This document shows positions 6,491 to 15,113 of a DNA stretch of 22,506 nucleotides, one piece after another (position 1 is the stretch's first letter; every line of letters starts with the position of its first letter). Made by a program: the position numbers and the translations under genes. The stretch is from positions 1-22,506 of the forward strand of contig DAOVOB010000001.1 in assembly GCA_030629925.1 (NCBI GenBank). The letters are read 5' to 3'. The notes below the pieces were generated by a model. The model had not been told where the DNA came from and searched no databases. It saw only the letters and a program-made list of their open reading frames with translations. Source of the DNA: Fidelibacterota bacterium. Lineage in GTDB: Bacteria; Fidelibacterota; Fidelibacteria; Fidelibacterales; Fidelibacteraceae.

Positions 6491-7408
6491 ATGTCAATTT
6501 CGTACCAGCATACGCCGGTATTGTTGCATGAGACTGTTCAACAGCTCATCACAAGGCCGACAGGTGTGTATATCGATGCAACATGTGGACTAGGTGGTCA
6601 TTCGCTTGAAATATCCAGGCGTTTGAATGCAAAAGGCAGTTTATATTGCTTTGATCTTGATCCCCGTGCACAAGCATTCGCAAAAGATCGTCTCTCTGAG
6701 TACGAAAATGTTCATTTTATACAAAATAATTTCGATAAGATAAAAATGGCGATGTTCGTCGAAGAGATAGAGCATATTGATGGTATTCTCTATGATCTTG
6801 GCGTTTCATCCATGGAAATCGATTCTCCGGAACGCGGCTTTTCTTATATGCAGGATGGTCCCTTGGATATGCGTATGGGTAAAACGGAATTGACCGCTGC
6901 TGATATCATCAATACTTATTCTCAAGATGAGCTGGCACATATTTTCCGCGAGTACGGCGAAGAACGTTTTTCCGGGCGCATTGCAAGACTTATTGTTGAA
7001 ACCCGCCCCTACTTCAGGACACTTCCTTTAGTTAATTGTATTAAAAATATTATTCATGGCCCCTATGTGACCAAAACGCTGGCCAGGATATTTCAAGCCC
7101 TCCGTATTGAGGTTAATCATGAACTGGATGCGATCAAAAAAAGTTTGGCTGATGCTTTGGATATGATGAATCCCGGCGGAAGAATGGTCGTGATCTCCTT
7201 TCACTCACTTGAGGATCGTATCGTTAAGCAATTTTTTAAGACTGCCGTTACCGACTGCATTTGTCCTCCTGAGATACCGGTTTGCGTTTGCGGTCATAAA
7301 GCTATCGCCAAGAAGATCACAAAAAAACCTATTATTCCTTCTGAAGAAGAAATTAAGACAAACCCACGAAGTCGTTCGGCCAAATGCAGGGTTATTGAGA
7401 AATTATGA
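6491..7408 (+). CDS. rsmH: 16S rRNA (cytosine1402-N4)-methyltransferase RsmH
   Basis: A 305-residue SAM-dependent methyltransferase that modifies the N4 of C1402 in the ribosomal decoding centre. The N-terminus SISYQHTPVLLHETV is typical of the family. The SAM-binding motif I is YIDATCGLGGHSLEISRRL (about residues 27-45). Further family motifs are ILYDLGVSSMEIDSPERGFS (about 99-118) and VVISFHSLEDRIVKQFF (about 234-250). A GTG six bases upstream is in frame, but ATG 6491 sits five bases after GAGGG and is preferred. The 3' end overlaps the ftsL-like start in an ATGA junction, which implies translational coupling. Confidence 0.96.
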   Translation: MSISYQHTPVLLHETVQQLITRPTGVYIDATCGLGGHSLEISRRLNAKGSLYCFDLDPRAQAFAKDRLSEYENVHFIQNNFDKIKMAMFVEEIEHIDGILYDLGVSSMEIDSPERGFSYMQDGPLDMRMGKTELTAADIINTYSQDELAHIFREYGEERFSGRIARLIVETRPYFRTLPLVNCIKNIIHGPYVTKTLARIFQALRIEVNHELDAIKKSLADALDMMNPGGRMVVISFHSLEDRIVKQFFKTAVTDCICPPEIPVCVCGHKAIAKKITKKPIIPSEEEIKTNPRSRSAKCRVIEKL

Positions 7409-7731
7409 AAAAGTCAAATATCAAAACACATTTGGATACTGACAAAAAGAATGAAAAGAATGGTAATATTCTTTTCTACTTCTTGCTCATACTCATGGTA
7501 GTAGCAAGCCTGGTCGGTTATATGTACATACGCAATGGAATAGATGCCTTAACAACTCGAAATCTGGCAATGAAAAGCAATAATATAAAATTAGAACAAG
7601 AGATCAAATTTCTTCAAAGTGAAGTAAACGATCTATCTCGCCCCGGACAGATCAGATCGATCGCCGGTGAGCAACTCGGTCTTGTAAATTCAACACCACA
7701 ACCTGATGCCATTTTCGTGAAAAAGAAATAA
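7405..7731 (+). CDS. ftsL: FtsL-like divisome protein
   Basis: A 108-residue bitopic membrane protein with a short basic cytoplasmic tail, one transmembrane helix (about 22-42) and a periplasmic coiled coil (about 43-77). It ends in the segment RPGQIRSIAGEQLGLV (79-94), typical of FtsL and related septum-formation proteins. Sequence identity in this family is low, so the call rests on topology, size and position between rsmH and ftsI, where ftsL is nearly always found. FtsL forms a complex with FtsB and FtsQ that activates the FtsW-FtsI synthase. The start overlaps the rsmH stop (ATGA), and its TAA shares one base with the ftsI ATG. Confidence 0.85.
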   Translation: MKKSNIKTHLDTDKKNEKNGNILFYFLLILMVVASLVGYMYIRNGIDALTTRNLAMKSNNIKLEQEIKFLQSEVNDLSRPGQIRSIAGEQLGLVNSTPQPDAIFVKKK

Positions 7732-9782
7732 TGATAAAAAGTACAAATAAATCACGGGATAATTATTCATTCAGAGTGGCACTCGTTACGATCGTCATTT
7801 TTGCATGTGTAGCTGTGATCTTTGTACGACTTGCAGCCATACAATTATTTGATGTCAAAGGACTTGCTCCTTATGCCGATAGTCAGGGAATGCGTTCGGA
7901 AGACATCCTTCCCGAGCGTGGCTTGATCATGGATAGAAATGACCATGTTCTTGCTGACAACATTATTGAATATACTATCGGAGCCCGTTTTATTGACCTG
8001 CTTGAACCTGAAAATTGTTTTAATGCACTTGCTAAGGCTTTTGACAGAACTCCCGATTTCTATCGGGCACAATTTAAAAAAGAGATCACATTTTATACAC
8101 TTGAGAAAAAAGTAAGACCTGAGATCGTTGATATACTGCGTGCAGACAGAGCATCTACAGGCTTGAAGTATGACAAGAAAATGAGTCGTTTTTATCCTTA
8201 TCAGGATGCCAGTGGTCAATTATTGGGTTATCTCTGGGACAACGGTCAGGGCAAAGCGGGTATTGAGCAATACTACGATGAGCTTCTTAAAGGCGTAAAA
8301 GGACATCAAAGGATCCAAAGTGATAAGCGGGGCAAAGTTATTACCCTGGATCAAAGCAATACAAGGGAAGCTATACCCGGCGGCAACATCAAACTGACCA
8401 TTGATATTGAATATCAGATCATTCTTGAAGAAGAGCTTGCCGCAGCTGTTAAGAAGAACAAAGGAAAATCAGGAATGGCCGTCATTATGGATCCCAATAC
8501 GGGCGAAGTCCTTGCAATGGCCAATTACCCTACTTTTAATCCGAACAATATAAGAAATTCATCACCGGAAATTATTCGAAACCGCGTTATATCAGATCAA
8601 TTCGAGCCCGGTTCGGTCTATAAATTCATTCCTGCAGCAGCCGCTTTTGATAACAATATTTTTTCATCTACTTCCCGCATTTTCTGTGAAAATGGTGAAT
8701 GGAAGATCCGCGATAGAATTATACATGACACAAAACCCCATGAATTTTTAACGGTTGAGGAAGTCATTGTATACTCTTCAAATATCGGAGCAGGAAAAAT
8801 AGCTAAGCAGGTCGGAAATCAAACGATCTACGATATCTCTCGCAAATTTGGTTTTGGTGAACCTACTGCAATTGGCCTATGGGGTGAAAGTGGCGGTTTA
8901 TTGAAAACTCCGGACAAATGGAGTTCTGTTGGATTCTCACAATTGGCTATGGGACATGGTGTTGCCGTTACTCTCATGCAAATGATGGCGGCTTACTCAG
9001 CTATTGCCAATGGCGGCACCTTATTAAAACCCTATATCGTATCACAAACTTACAATGAGAAAAACAAGATCATCAATGAGTACGATGTGTCCCCTGTCCG
9101 TCGTGCAATCAGCGAGGAAACATCAACAACACTACGGCAGATCATGGAAGAAGTTGTCAACAGGGGCACCGCACCAAGAGCTAAAATTGAAGGCTATCAT
9201 GTTGCAGGCAAAACAGGCACTGCACAAAAAGTCATAGACGGAAAATATTCAAATTCAGAATACTACGCATCTTTTATGGGGTTTTTCCCTTCGGATGATC
9301 CGGTTCTGCTGTGCGGGATTGTCATTAATGAACCGGCCTTTGGGCTTCATCATGGTGGAACAGCGGCAGCACCTGCCGTTAAGAATACCTTTAGCCGTAT
9401 CATCAATACTCTTGATTTTAATCAGAATTACCCGACACTTTCCAAGAATCTCGTAAAGAACAATGTCAAAGCGATAAATAATAAAACGGCAAATCCAAAA
9501 TTATCCATGTTACACAGCAATAATGGATCAATAACTAAAACGATTGATAATTCAAAAGTAAAAGAGACTGTGGCTCATGTTGACCCAGAGCCCGTGGGCG
9601 ATTATGATATTATTATGCCGAATCTTATCGGTAGACATATTTTGAATGCAGAACAAAGACTACATTCATACGGACTCAATGTTGAACGAAACGCTGATCG
9701 TGGAAAGGTTAGTTACCAATCCCCCGCTCCAGGCACCTTCCTGCTAGAGGGCGCTACCTGCAGATTGGAGGTCAGTCAATGA
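7731..9782 (+). CDS. ftsI: Peptidoglycan transpeptidase FtsI (class B PBP) with one PASTA domain
   Basis: A 683-residue septal penicillin-binding protein that cross-links lipid II-derived strands with FtsW. It has one transmembrane helix (about 15-37) and a pedestal domain (PERGLIMDRN at 61-70). The transpeptidase domain has the three catalytic motifs S295-V-Y-K, S349-S-N and K494-T-G. A low-complexity Asn/Lys/Thr-rich linker (about 565-620) leads to one PASTA domain (about 624-683), as in SpoVD/PBP2x proteins and the FtsI of several FCB-group bacteria. The start overlaps the ftsL-like stop by one base, and the stop overlaps murE in an ATGA. No strong Shine-Dalgarno site is seen, so translation may depend on coupling. 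Confidence 0.95.
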   Translation: MIKSTNKSRDNYSFRVALVTIVIFACVAVIFVRLAAIQLFDVKGLAPYADSQGMRSEDILPERGLIMDRNDHVLADNIIEYTIGARFIDLLEPENCFNALAKAFDRTPDFYRAQFKKEITFYTLEKKVRPEIVDILRADRASTGLKYDKKMSRFYPYQDASGQLLGYLWDNGQGKAGIEQYYDELLKGVKGHQRIQSDKRGKVITLDQSNTREAIPGGNIKLTIDIEYQIILEEELAAAVKKNKGKSGMAVIMDPNTGEVLAMANYPTFNPNNIRNSSPEIIRNRVISDQFEPGSVYKFIPAAAAFDNNIFSSTSRIFCENGEWKIRDRIIHDTKPHEFLTVEEVIVYSSNIGAGKIAKQVGNQTIYDISRKFGFGEPTAIGLWGESGGLLKTPDKWSSVGFSQLAMGHGVAVTLMQMMAAYSAIANGGTLLKPYIVSQTYNEKNKIINEYDVSPVRRAISEETSTTLRQIMEEVVNRGTAPRAKIEGYHVAGKTGTAQKVIDGKYSNSEYYASFMGFFPSDDPVLLCGIVINEPAFGLHHGGTAAAPAVKNTFSRIINTLDFNQNYPTLSKNLVKNNVKAINNKTANPKLSMLHSNNGSITKTIDNSKVKETVAHVDPEPVGDYDIIMPNLIGRHILNAEQRLHSYGLNVERNADRGKVSYQSPAPGTFLLEGATCRLEVSQ

Positions 9783-11227
9783 AAAAACTTTCTGCTATCC
9801 TCAATGCTTTGGAACTCCCTTACCGCATCAATGGTTCAGATGTCTCTATTACCGGCATCACCCATGATTCACGTAAAGTGGAAAATGGCTCATTATTCGT
9901 TGCGATAAAAGGTTTTAGCGTTGACGGTCATGATCATATAAAAAGCGCTATTAAGCGAGGTGCCGTAGCGCTGGTAGTGGACCATGATGTTCCTTTTGAG
10001 CTCACACAGATCGTCATTCACGATACCCGAAGCGCTCTTTCGGAATTGAGTTATGAATACTATGGCTGTGCTTACAATAATTTTGAAATTACAGCTATTA
10101 CCGGCACAAACGGTAAAACTACCATGACACATCTTCTCTACCAACTTGCTGAAAAAGCCGGAATGAGCCCGGCGTTGATCGGTACTTTGGGGATACGAAC
10201 TAAAGATGGACTTCTAGAGGGCGAGCGTACGACTCCAGAGAGTTCAGAGCTGGCAAAGAATTTTTATAAACTCGATAAACAGGGTATTTCAACCCTATTC
10301 ATGGAAGTCTCATCTCATGCTATCGCTCTTAAACGTGTACACGGTTTACGATTTGACGCTGCGATATTTACAAATCTTACACAAGACCATTTGGATTTTC
10401 ATCCCACAATGGAAGATTATTTTGAAACAAAAGCAAAATTATTTGAAAACATGAAACCCGGGGCACGTGGCATCATCAATATCGACGATCCTTACGGACA
10501 AAGACTATATAAAGAACTTGAGATAGGTAAAATATCATATTCTGTTGAAAATGATGTAGCCGATTACTATTTCAAAGAATTAAGCGTTAACGTCAATGGC
10601 ATAAAGGGAATTCTTGTTACACCTGAAAGTGAATTGAATATTACAGCATCACTTCTTGGAAGATTCAATGCCGAGAACATAGCCGGAAGTATTGCGGCCT
10701 GGCAGCAGCTCTACCCTGAAGTGGAAATTGACTTTGATCATCTTCATTTCATTCCGGTTCCCGGTCGCATGGAAATGATAGCTACAAGTAAAGCTACAGC
10801 TGTGATCGATTATGCCCATACACCGGATGCGATGGAAAAAGCATTAAAAACCGCATCTGAACTGAGAAATAGAAGAAAAATTATCACAGTTTTTGGTTGT
10901 GGCGGTGATCGCGATAAAGCAAAACGACCCATCATGGGTAAAATTGCAGAAAAATATTCGGATAAGATCATTTTAACTAATGACAATCCACGGAATGAAA
11001 AACCTCGGACGATCAGCGAAGAAATTCTTAAGGGAATTAAAAATAAAGATATTGCTAAAATAGATCAAGACCGCAAAAAAGCGATCTCTGAAGCTTGGAA
11101 AGCCTCATCACCCGGCGATATTCTCATGATACTAGGAAAAGGTGCAGAAACATATATGGAAATCAAGGGACACAAATTGCCCTTTAACGACAAAAAAATT
11201 ATACTAAAGCTGGAGCAAAAGAATTAG
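9779..11227 (+). CDS. murE: UDP-MurNAc-L-Ala-D-Glu:meso-diaminopimelate ligase
   Basis: A 482-residue cytoplasmic Mur ligase that adds the third residue of the stem peptide using ATP. Motifs: UDP-binding HDSRKVENGSLFVAIKG (29-45), P-loop GTNGKTT (109-115), TTPES (151-155), the carbamylated Lys region KAKLF (K220) and DHLDFHPT (203-210). The specificity loop reads DNPR (402-405), which marks ligases that select meso-diaminopimelate over lysine, and GKGAETY follows at 453-459. The cell wall is therefore predicted to be of the meso-DAP type. A strong GGAGG at 9767-9771 lies seven bases before the ATG. The gene ends in TAG, which shows that TAG works as a normal stop here. Confidence 0.97.
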   Translation: MKKLSAILNALELPYRINGSDVSITGITHDSRKVENGSLFVAIKGFSVDGHDHIKSAIKRGAVALVVDHDVPFELTQIVIHDTRSALSELSYEYYGCAYNNFEITAITGTNGKTTMTHLLYQLAEKAGMSPALIGTLGIRTKDGLLEGERTTPESSELAKNFYKLDKQGISTLFMEVSSHAIALKRVHGLRFDAAIFTNLTQDHLDFHPTMEDYFETKAKLFENMKPGARGIINIDDPYGQRLYKELEIGKISYSVENDVADYYFKELSVNVNGIKGILVTPESELNITASLLGRFNAENIAGSIAAWQQLYPEVEIDFDHLHFIPVPGRMEMIATSKATAVIDYAHTPDAMEKALKTASELRNRRKIITVFGCGGDRDKAKRPIMGKIAEKYSDKIILTNDNPRNEKPRTISEEILKGIKNKDIAKIDQDRKKAISEAWKASSPGDILMILGKGAETYMEIKGHKLPFNDKKIILKLEQKN

Positions 11228-11238
11228 AACCCTCTACT

Positions 11239-11272
11239 ACCCCGGTACGGAGAGCCCTCTCCGCACCGGGGT
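11239..11272 (+). other. GC-rich hairpin in the murE-murF gap
   Basis: ACCCCGGTACGGAGAG and CTCTCCGCACCGGGGT can pair over 16 positions with one A-C mismatch. They are separated by two bases, so a few inner pairs must open to form the loop. It fills the only sizeable gap inside the first half of the operon (57 bases between murE and murF). It lacks a following T-run, so it does not look like a standard terminator; it may stabilise or process the mRNA, or attenuate transcription. Confidence 0.7.
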
Positions 11273-11284
11273 TCCTAAAAAACT

Positions 11285-12631
11285 ATGAAGACGACACTTC
11301 TACATCGCGGGCCATTTACATTGCGCAATGTCAACGCTGCGGAATTTAAGGGGATCAGTATAGATTCCCGGAATATCCCCGAAGCTCATATTTTCTGCGC
11401 ATTAAAAGGTGAACACACCGATGGTCATCGTTTTGTCTCTAAAGCACTTAAAAATGGTGCTGTCGCTGCATTGGTTAATAAGGGATACGTAAAATATGCG
11501 GCTGTGGATGAAGCATTGATCATTGTAGAAAATACCTATCAAGGCCTTGTTGATATGGCTAGTCTCTACGTTAAAGAATTATCCATGCCCATTCTTGCCA
11601 TTACGGGTTCAGTCGGTAAGACCTCTACCCGTCGACTGATCTCCCATATTCTGCGTACAAAAATGACCGTTGCAGAAACACCCAAGAATTTTAATAATCA
11701 CATCGGATTACCTATTTCCATTTTGCAGATGAGCGGAAATGAAGATATTGCGGTTCTTGAGATGGGAACATCGGCTATTGGTGAGATACGCGATCTTTGT
11801 AAGATCGTGGCACCTGATTTTGGAATGATCACATCCATTGCTCATGCTCATATAGGCGGATTCGGGTCAATAGATAATGTCCAAAAAGCAAAATATGAAC
11901 TTTTCGATGCTGTAAAACCTGAGGGAATGCTATTTATTAATAATGATGATCCAAGAATTTCAAATTATCCTCAAGATGAACGAAAACACATCACTTACGG
12001 ACTTGAAAACCCGGCCGATATTCGAATGAACATTCATGATATTGATAAAAATGCTTGTTATAGACTTTCTATAGATAATATGAAAATACAGTTAAAAAGT
12101 AGTGGTAAAGGGGCTGCGTTGAACGCCGTAGCAGCCTATGCCTTTACCCTGACTATGGGAATGGACTCAAAGAAGATCATCTCAGCGATTGAAAGTTACG
12201 AGCCATCCACCGGACGAGGAAAAATGGAAGTCTGGAATGGTATTACGCTAATAGATGATACCTATAATGCAAATCCTTTCTCAGTGAAAAACGCAATTAA
12301 TGCACTCTGTGCAATGAAATCAGAGAGAAACAAAGTGATGGTTTTGGGAGACATGCTGGAAATGGGAGTTGAAGCTCGGTCCAGTCATGAATCCATCGGA
12401 ATTGCTGCTGCTGAAGCGGGAATATCACATTTATTCTGCATCGGTAGAGACAGTCAATTCACTGTATCGACTGCCAAAAAAAGGGGGCTTGCTTTTGCAG
12501 AGCATTTCGAGACAAAAATTGAGCTTGCGGAATCCTTATTCTTCGCAATTAAACCAGGAGATATTGTTCTATTCAAAGGGTCGCGCGGCGTTGCCGTTGA
12601 AGAAGTCATATCTCTCATAAAGGACATGTAA
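11285..12631 (+). CDS. murF: UDP-MurNAc-tripeptide:D-alanyl-D-alanine ligase
   Basis: A 448-residue Mur ligase that completes UDP-MurNAc-pentapeptide in the cytoplasm by adding D-Ala-D-Ala. N-terminal IDSRNIPEAHIFCALKGEHTDGH (starting near residue 26) is the UDP-binding part, followed by P-loop GSVGKTST (108-115) and NFNNHIGLPISIL and EMGTSAIGEI of the central domain. The C-terminal domain has LIDDTYNANPFSVKNAI and VLGDMLEMG. There is no clear Shine-Dalgarno site, but the ATG lies just after the hairpin at 11239-11272. The C-terminus carries the Shine-Dalgarno of mraY (AAAGGA at 12619-12624). No ddl, which makes the D-Ala-D-Ala substrate, is in the window. Confidence 0.96.
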   Translation: MKTTLLHRGPFTLRNVNAAEFKGISIDSRNIPEAHIFCALKGEHTDGHRFVSKALKNGAVAALVNKGYVKYAAVDEALIIVENTYQGLVDMASLYVKELSMPILAITGSVGKTSTRRLISHILRTKMTVAETPKNFNNHIGLPISILQMSGNEDIAVLEMGTSAIGEIRDLCKIVAPDFGMITSIAHAHIGGFGSIDNVQKAKYELFDAVKPEGMLFINNDDPRISNYPQDERKHITYGLENPADIRMNIHDIDKNACYRLSIDNMKIQLKSSGKGAALNAVAAYAFTLTMGMDSKKIISAIESYEPSTGRGKMEVWNGITLIDDTYNANPFSVKNAINALCAMKSERNKVMVLGDMLEMGVEARSSHESIGIAAAEAGISHLFCIGRDSQFTVSTAKKRGLAFAEHFETKIELAESLFFAIKPGDIVLFKGSRGVAVEEVISLIKDM

Positions 12632-12632
12632 T

Positions 12633-13736
12633 ATGTTGTATCTTTTATTATATCCACTGCGCGATCAGATCACTTGGCTGAATATAATGGGCTATATTTC
12701 TTTTAGAAGTGCCGCTGCAGCTATTACAGCTTTACTTATTACCTTTTTTCTCGGCCCCGTGATCATTCGAGCACTTAAGCGTCATCATATTGGCGAAACA
12801 ATACGCGCAGACGGACCTGAGACACATCAAGTTAAGGCGGGGACACCTACAATGGGTGGATTGATCATCCATCTTGCCGTTTTTGTCCCTACGCTTCTTT
12901 GGGGCGATCTAAGCAATAAATATGTACTTCTTGTTATGTTCGTGACATTTTGGATGGGTGCCATTGGATTTATCGATGATTATCTTAAAGTCGTAAAGAA
13001 AATGAAAAAAGGTTTAGTTGCACGATATAAACTGATGGGACAGATAGCCATTGGTGTGATCGTGGCTTTGTTTATGTACATCTATCCTTCTGACCCGAGT
13101 CTAGTAACTGCAACATCAGTTCCTTTTCTAAAACATATGATGATCAATTTCGGCATCTTCTACGCACCAATGGTCATTTTATATATTACCGGTTTTTCCA
13201 ATGCCGTAAATCTATCGGACGGTTTGGACGGTTTGGCATCAGGCCTTATGGCTCTTGCCGCTTTTGTGATGTTGGGTATTGCTTACTTGTCCGGTCGTGT
13301 GGATTTTAGTGAATATCTTGGAATCCTCTACCTTCCAACAACCGGTGAATTGACCGTTTTCCTGGCAGCCATGGTAGGAGGATTGGTCGGATTCCTCTGG
13401 TTCAATTCCCGTCCCGCTGAAATATTTATGGGAGACACGGGCTCACTTGCTTATGGAGCAGCTCTCGGTACGGTCGCGATATTATTAAAAAAAGAAATAG
13501 TCTTCTTAATGGTCGGTATGGTCTTTGTCATTGAAGCTCTGAGCGTGGTTCTACAAGTAGGATGGTTCAGATTTTCCAAACGCCGCACAGGCACAGGCAA
13601 ACGCCTATTTCTTATGGCGCCCTTGCACCATCATTTTGAAGAAAAAGGTTGGCCTGAGACAAAAGTGGTTATCCGCTTCTGGATCCTCGGTATTCTCTGT
13701 GCATTAATGTCCATAGCAACATTTAAAATTCGATAA
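12633..13736 (+). CDS. mraY: Phospho-N-acetylmuramoyl-pentapeptide transferase (lipid I synthase)
   Basis: A 367-residue polytopic membrane enzyme that transfers phospho-MurNAc-pentapeptide to undecaprenyl phosphate. The length and about ten hydrophobic helices fit the family. Active-site motifs are all present: TPTMGG (71-76), FIDDYLK with the double Asp 115-116, NLSDGLDGLA (193-202), FMGDTGSLAYG (265-275) and the HHH loop in MAPLHHHFEEKGW (328-340). The ATG is one base after the murF stop, eight bases after AAAGGA. The product feeds MurG further along the operon. Confidence 0.97.
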   Translation: MLYLLLYPLRDQITWLNIMGYISFRSAAAAITALLITFFLGPVIIRALKRHHIGETIRADGPETHQVKAGTPTMGGLIIHLAVFVPTLLWGDLSNKYVLLVMFVTFWMGAIGFIDDYLKVVKKMKKGLVARYKLMGQIAIGVIVALFMYIYPSDPSLVTATSVPFLKHMMINFGIFYAPMVILYITGFSNAVNLSDGLDGLASGLMALAAFVMLGIAYLSGRVDFSEYLGILYLPTTGELTVFLAAMVGGLVGFLWFNSRPAEIFMGDTGSLAYGAALGTVAILLKKEIVFLMVGMVFVIEALSVVLQVGWFRFSKRRTGTGKRLFLMAPLHHHFEEKGWPETKVVIRFWILGILCALMSIATFKIR

Positions 13737-13748
13737 AAAGGATTTATT

Positions 13749-15113
13749 GTGCTCGTAACAGATAAGAACATAACAGTTTTAGGTGCCGGTAGAAGCGGTA
13801 TCTCAGCGGCTATTTTGCTGGCAAAACACGATGCCAAAGTATTGGTAAGTGACAGTAATGCTGACAATAAAGCCCCTGATCTCTTGCGTATTTTTGATGA
13901 ACACGGTATTGCTTATGAGTTCGGGCAGCACAGTAGAGAGATCCTTGAATCTGATTTCGTGATCCTAAGCCCGGGCATTCCTACTACATCTGATGTTGTT
14001 CAATTATTATATGAACACGATATTCCGGTTTATTCTGAGATCGAAGTTGCCAGCTGGTTTACAGAAAGTCCCATTATTGCCGTCACTGGTTCAAATGGAA
14101 AAACCACGACCACGACATTGATCGCGGACATGCTGGAACGCTCTGGCATTCCTGCTGTTGCATGTGGTAATATCGGTCACTCTTTCTCACAGGCGGTCTA
14201 TACGGCCATTGTCAGCGGATCTCATCCTATGTATGTGACCGAGGTAAGTAGTTTCCAACTTGAAACGACCAAGGATTTTCGTCCGAAAGTCGCTGTATTA
14301 CTGAATATTACACCCGATCATCTTGATCGCTACGATTCATTCTTGGATTATGCCTTAACGAAATGTCGTGTTCTCATTAACCAGGAAAAAGAAGATTTTG
14401 CTGTTTTGAATCGCGATGATGAAGTTATTAATGAATATGCAAAAACAAAAGCTTATGTAATCCCAGTCTCAAAAGAAAAACTGCCGGATTCTATTGCGTA
14501 TTTTGATGGTGAAACATTTTCATTCCAACTGAACGAGAAATGGCACAATTTAGATAAGAATGACATAAAGTTATTTGGCATTCATAACGAATATAACATT
14601 GCTTCGGCGGCTTCGGCGGTTTCACCTTTTATTGATGACCATGAAGGTGTCTTTACTTCTTTGCGACATTTCAAAAGCATTCCTCATCGCATTGAATTTG
14701 CAGGTGAAGCCGGAAATATTCGCTTCTACAATGACTCAAAAGGTACAAATATAGACTCTGTTAAGATGGCTATCCAAAGTTTCAATTCTCCCTTGCACCT
14801 TATTCTGGGTGGACGTGACAAAGATAATGATTTTAGTGATCTGGCACCCTATTTGAGTAAAAATGATAAGCTTTATGTTATTGGTGAAGCTAGCGGCAAG
14901 ATCATAGATCAATTGAAAGAATTCGATCCAACTCCCTGTGGAGATTTGGAGATCGCAGTGATGAAGGCTTTTAGTGAAGCACATCCCGGTGATGCCATAC
15001 TGCTCTCTCCCGCTTGTACAAGTTTTGATCAGTACAAGAATTTTGAAGAGCGTGGAGATCATTTTAAACAATTAGTTAAAACAATTTTGGATTTGGGAAA
15101 TGAAGGCAAATAA
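13749..15113 (+). CDS. murD: UDP-MurNAc-L-alanine:D-glutamate ligase
   Basis: A 454-residue cytoplasmic Mur ligase that adds D-glutamate to UDP-MurNAc-L-Ala. The N-terminal Rossmann-like UDP domain begins ITVLGAGRSGISAA (8-21). The ATPase domain has the P-loop GSNGKTTTTTL (114-124), EVSSFQLE and NITPDHLDRYDS; the C-terminal domain has FYNDSKGTN and LILGGRDKDNDFS. The start is GTG 13749, six bases after AAGGA (13738-13742). The 3' end overlaps ftsW by 14 bases in another frame. It acts before murE in the pathway despite coming later in the operon. Confidence 0.96.
   Translation: MLVTDKNITVLGAGRSGISAAILLAKHDAKVLVSDSNADNKAPDLLRIFDEHGIAYEFGQHSREILESDFVILSPGIPTTSDVVQLLYEHDIPVYSEIEVASWFTESPIIAVTGSNGKTTTTTLIADMLERSGIPAVACGNIGHSFSQAVYTAIVSGSHPMYVTEVSSFQLETTKDFRPKVAVLLNITPDHLDRYDSFLDYALTKCRVLINQEKEDFAVLNRDDEVINEYAKTKAYVIPVSKEKLPDSIAYFDGETFSFQLNEKWHNLDKNDIKLFGIHNEYNIASAASAVSPFIDDHEGVFTSLRHFKSIPHRIEFAGEAGNIRFYNDSKGTNIDSVKMAIQSFNSPLHLILGGRDKDNDFSDLAPYLSKNDKLYVIGEASGKIIDQLKEFDPTPCGDLEIAVMKAFSEAHPGDAILLSPACTSFDQYKNFEERGDHFKQLVKTILDLGNEGK

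Noticed and set aside
11239..11272. Hairpin between murE and murF as a Rho-independent terminator
   Set aside because: No T-run follows it on the + strand and the operon continues directly; recorded as a hairpin of unknown role instead.
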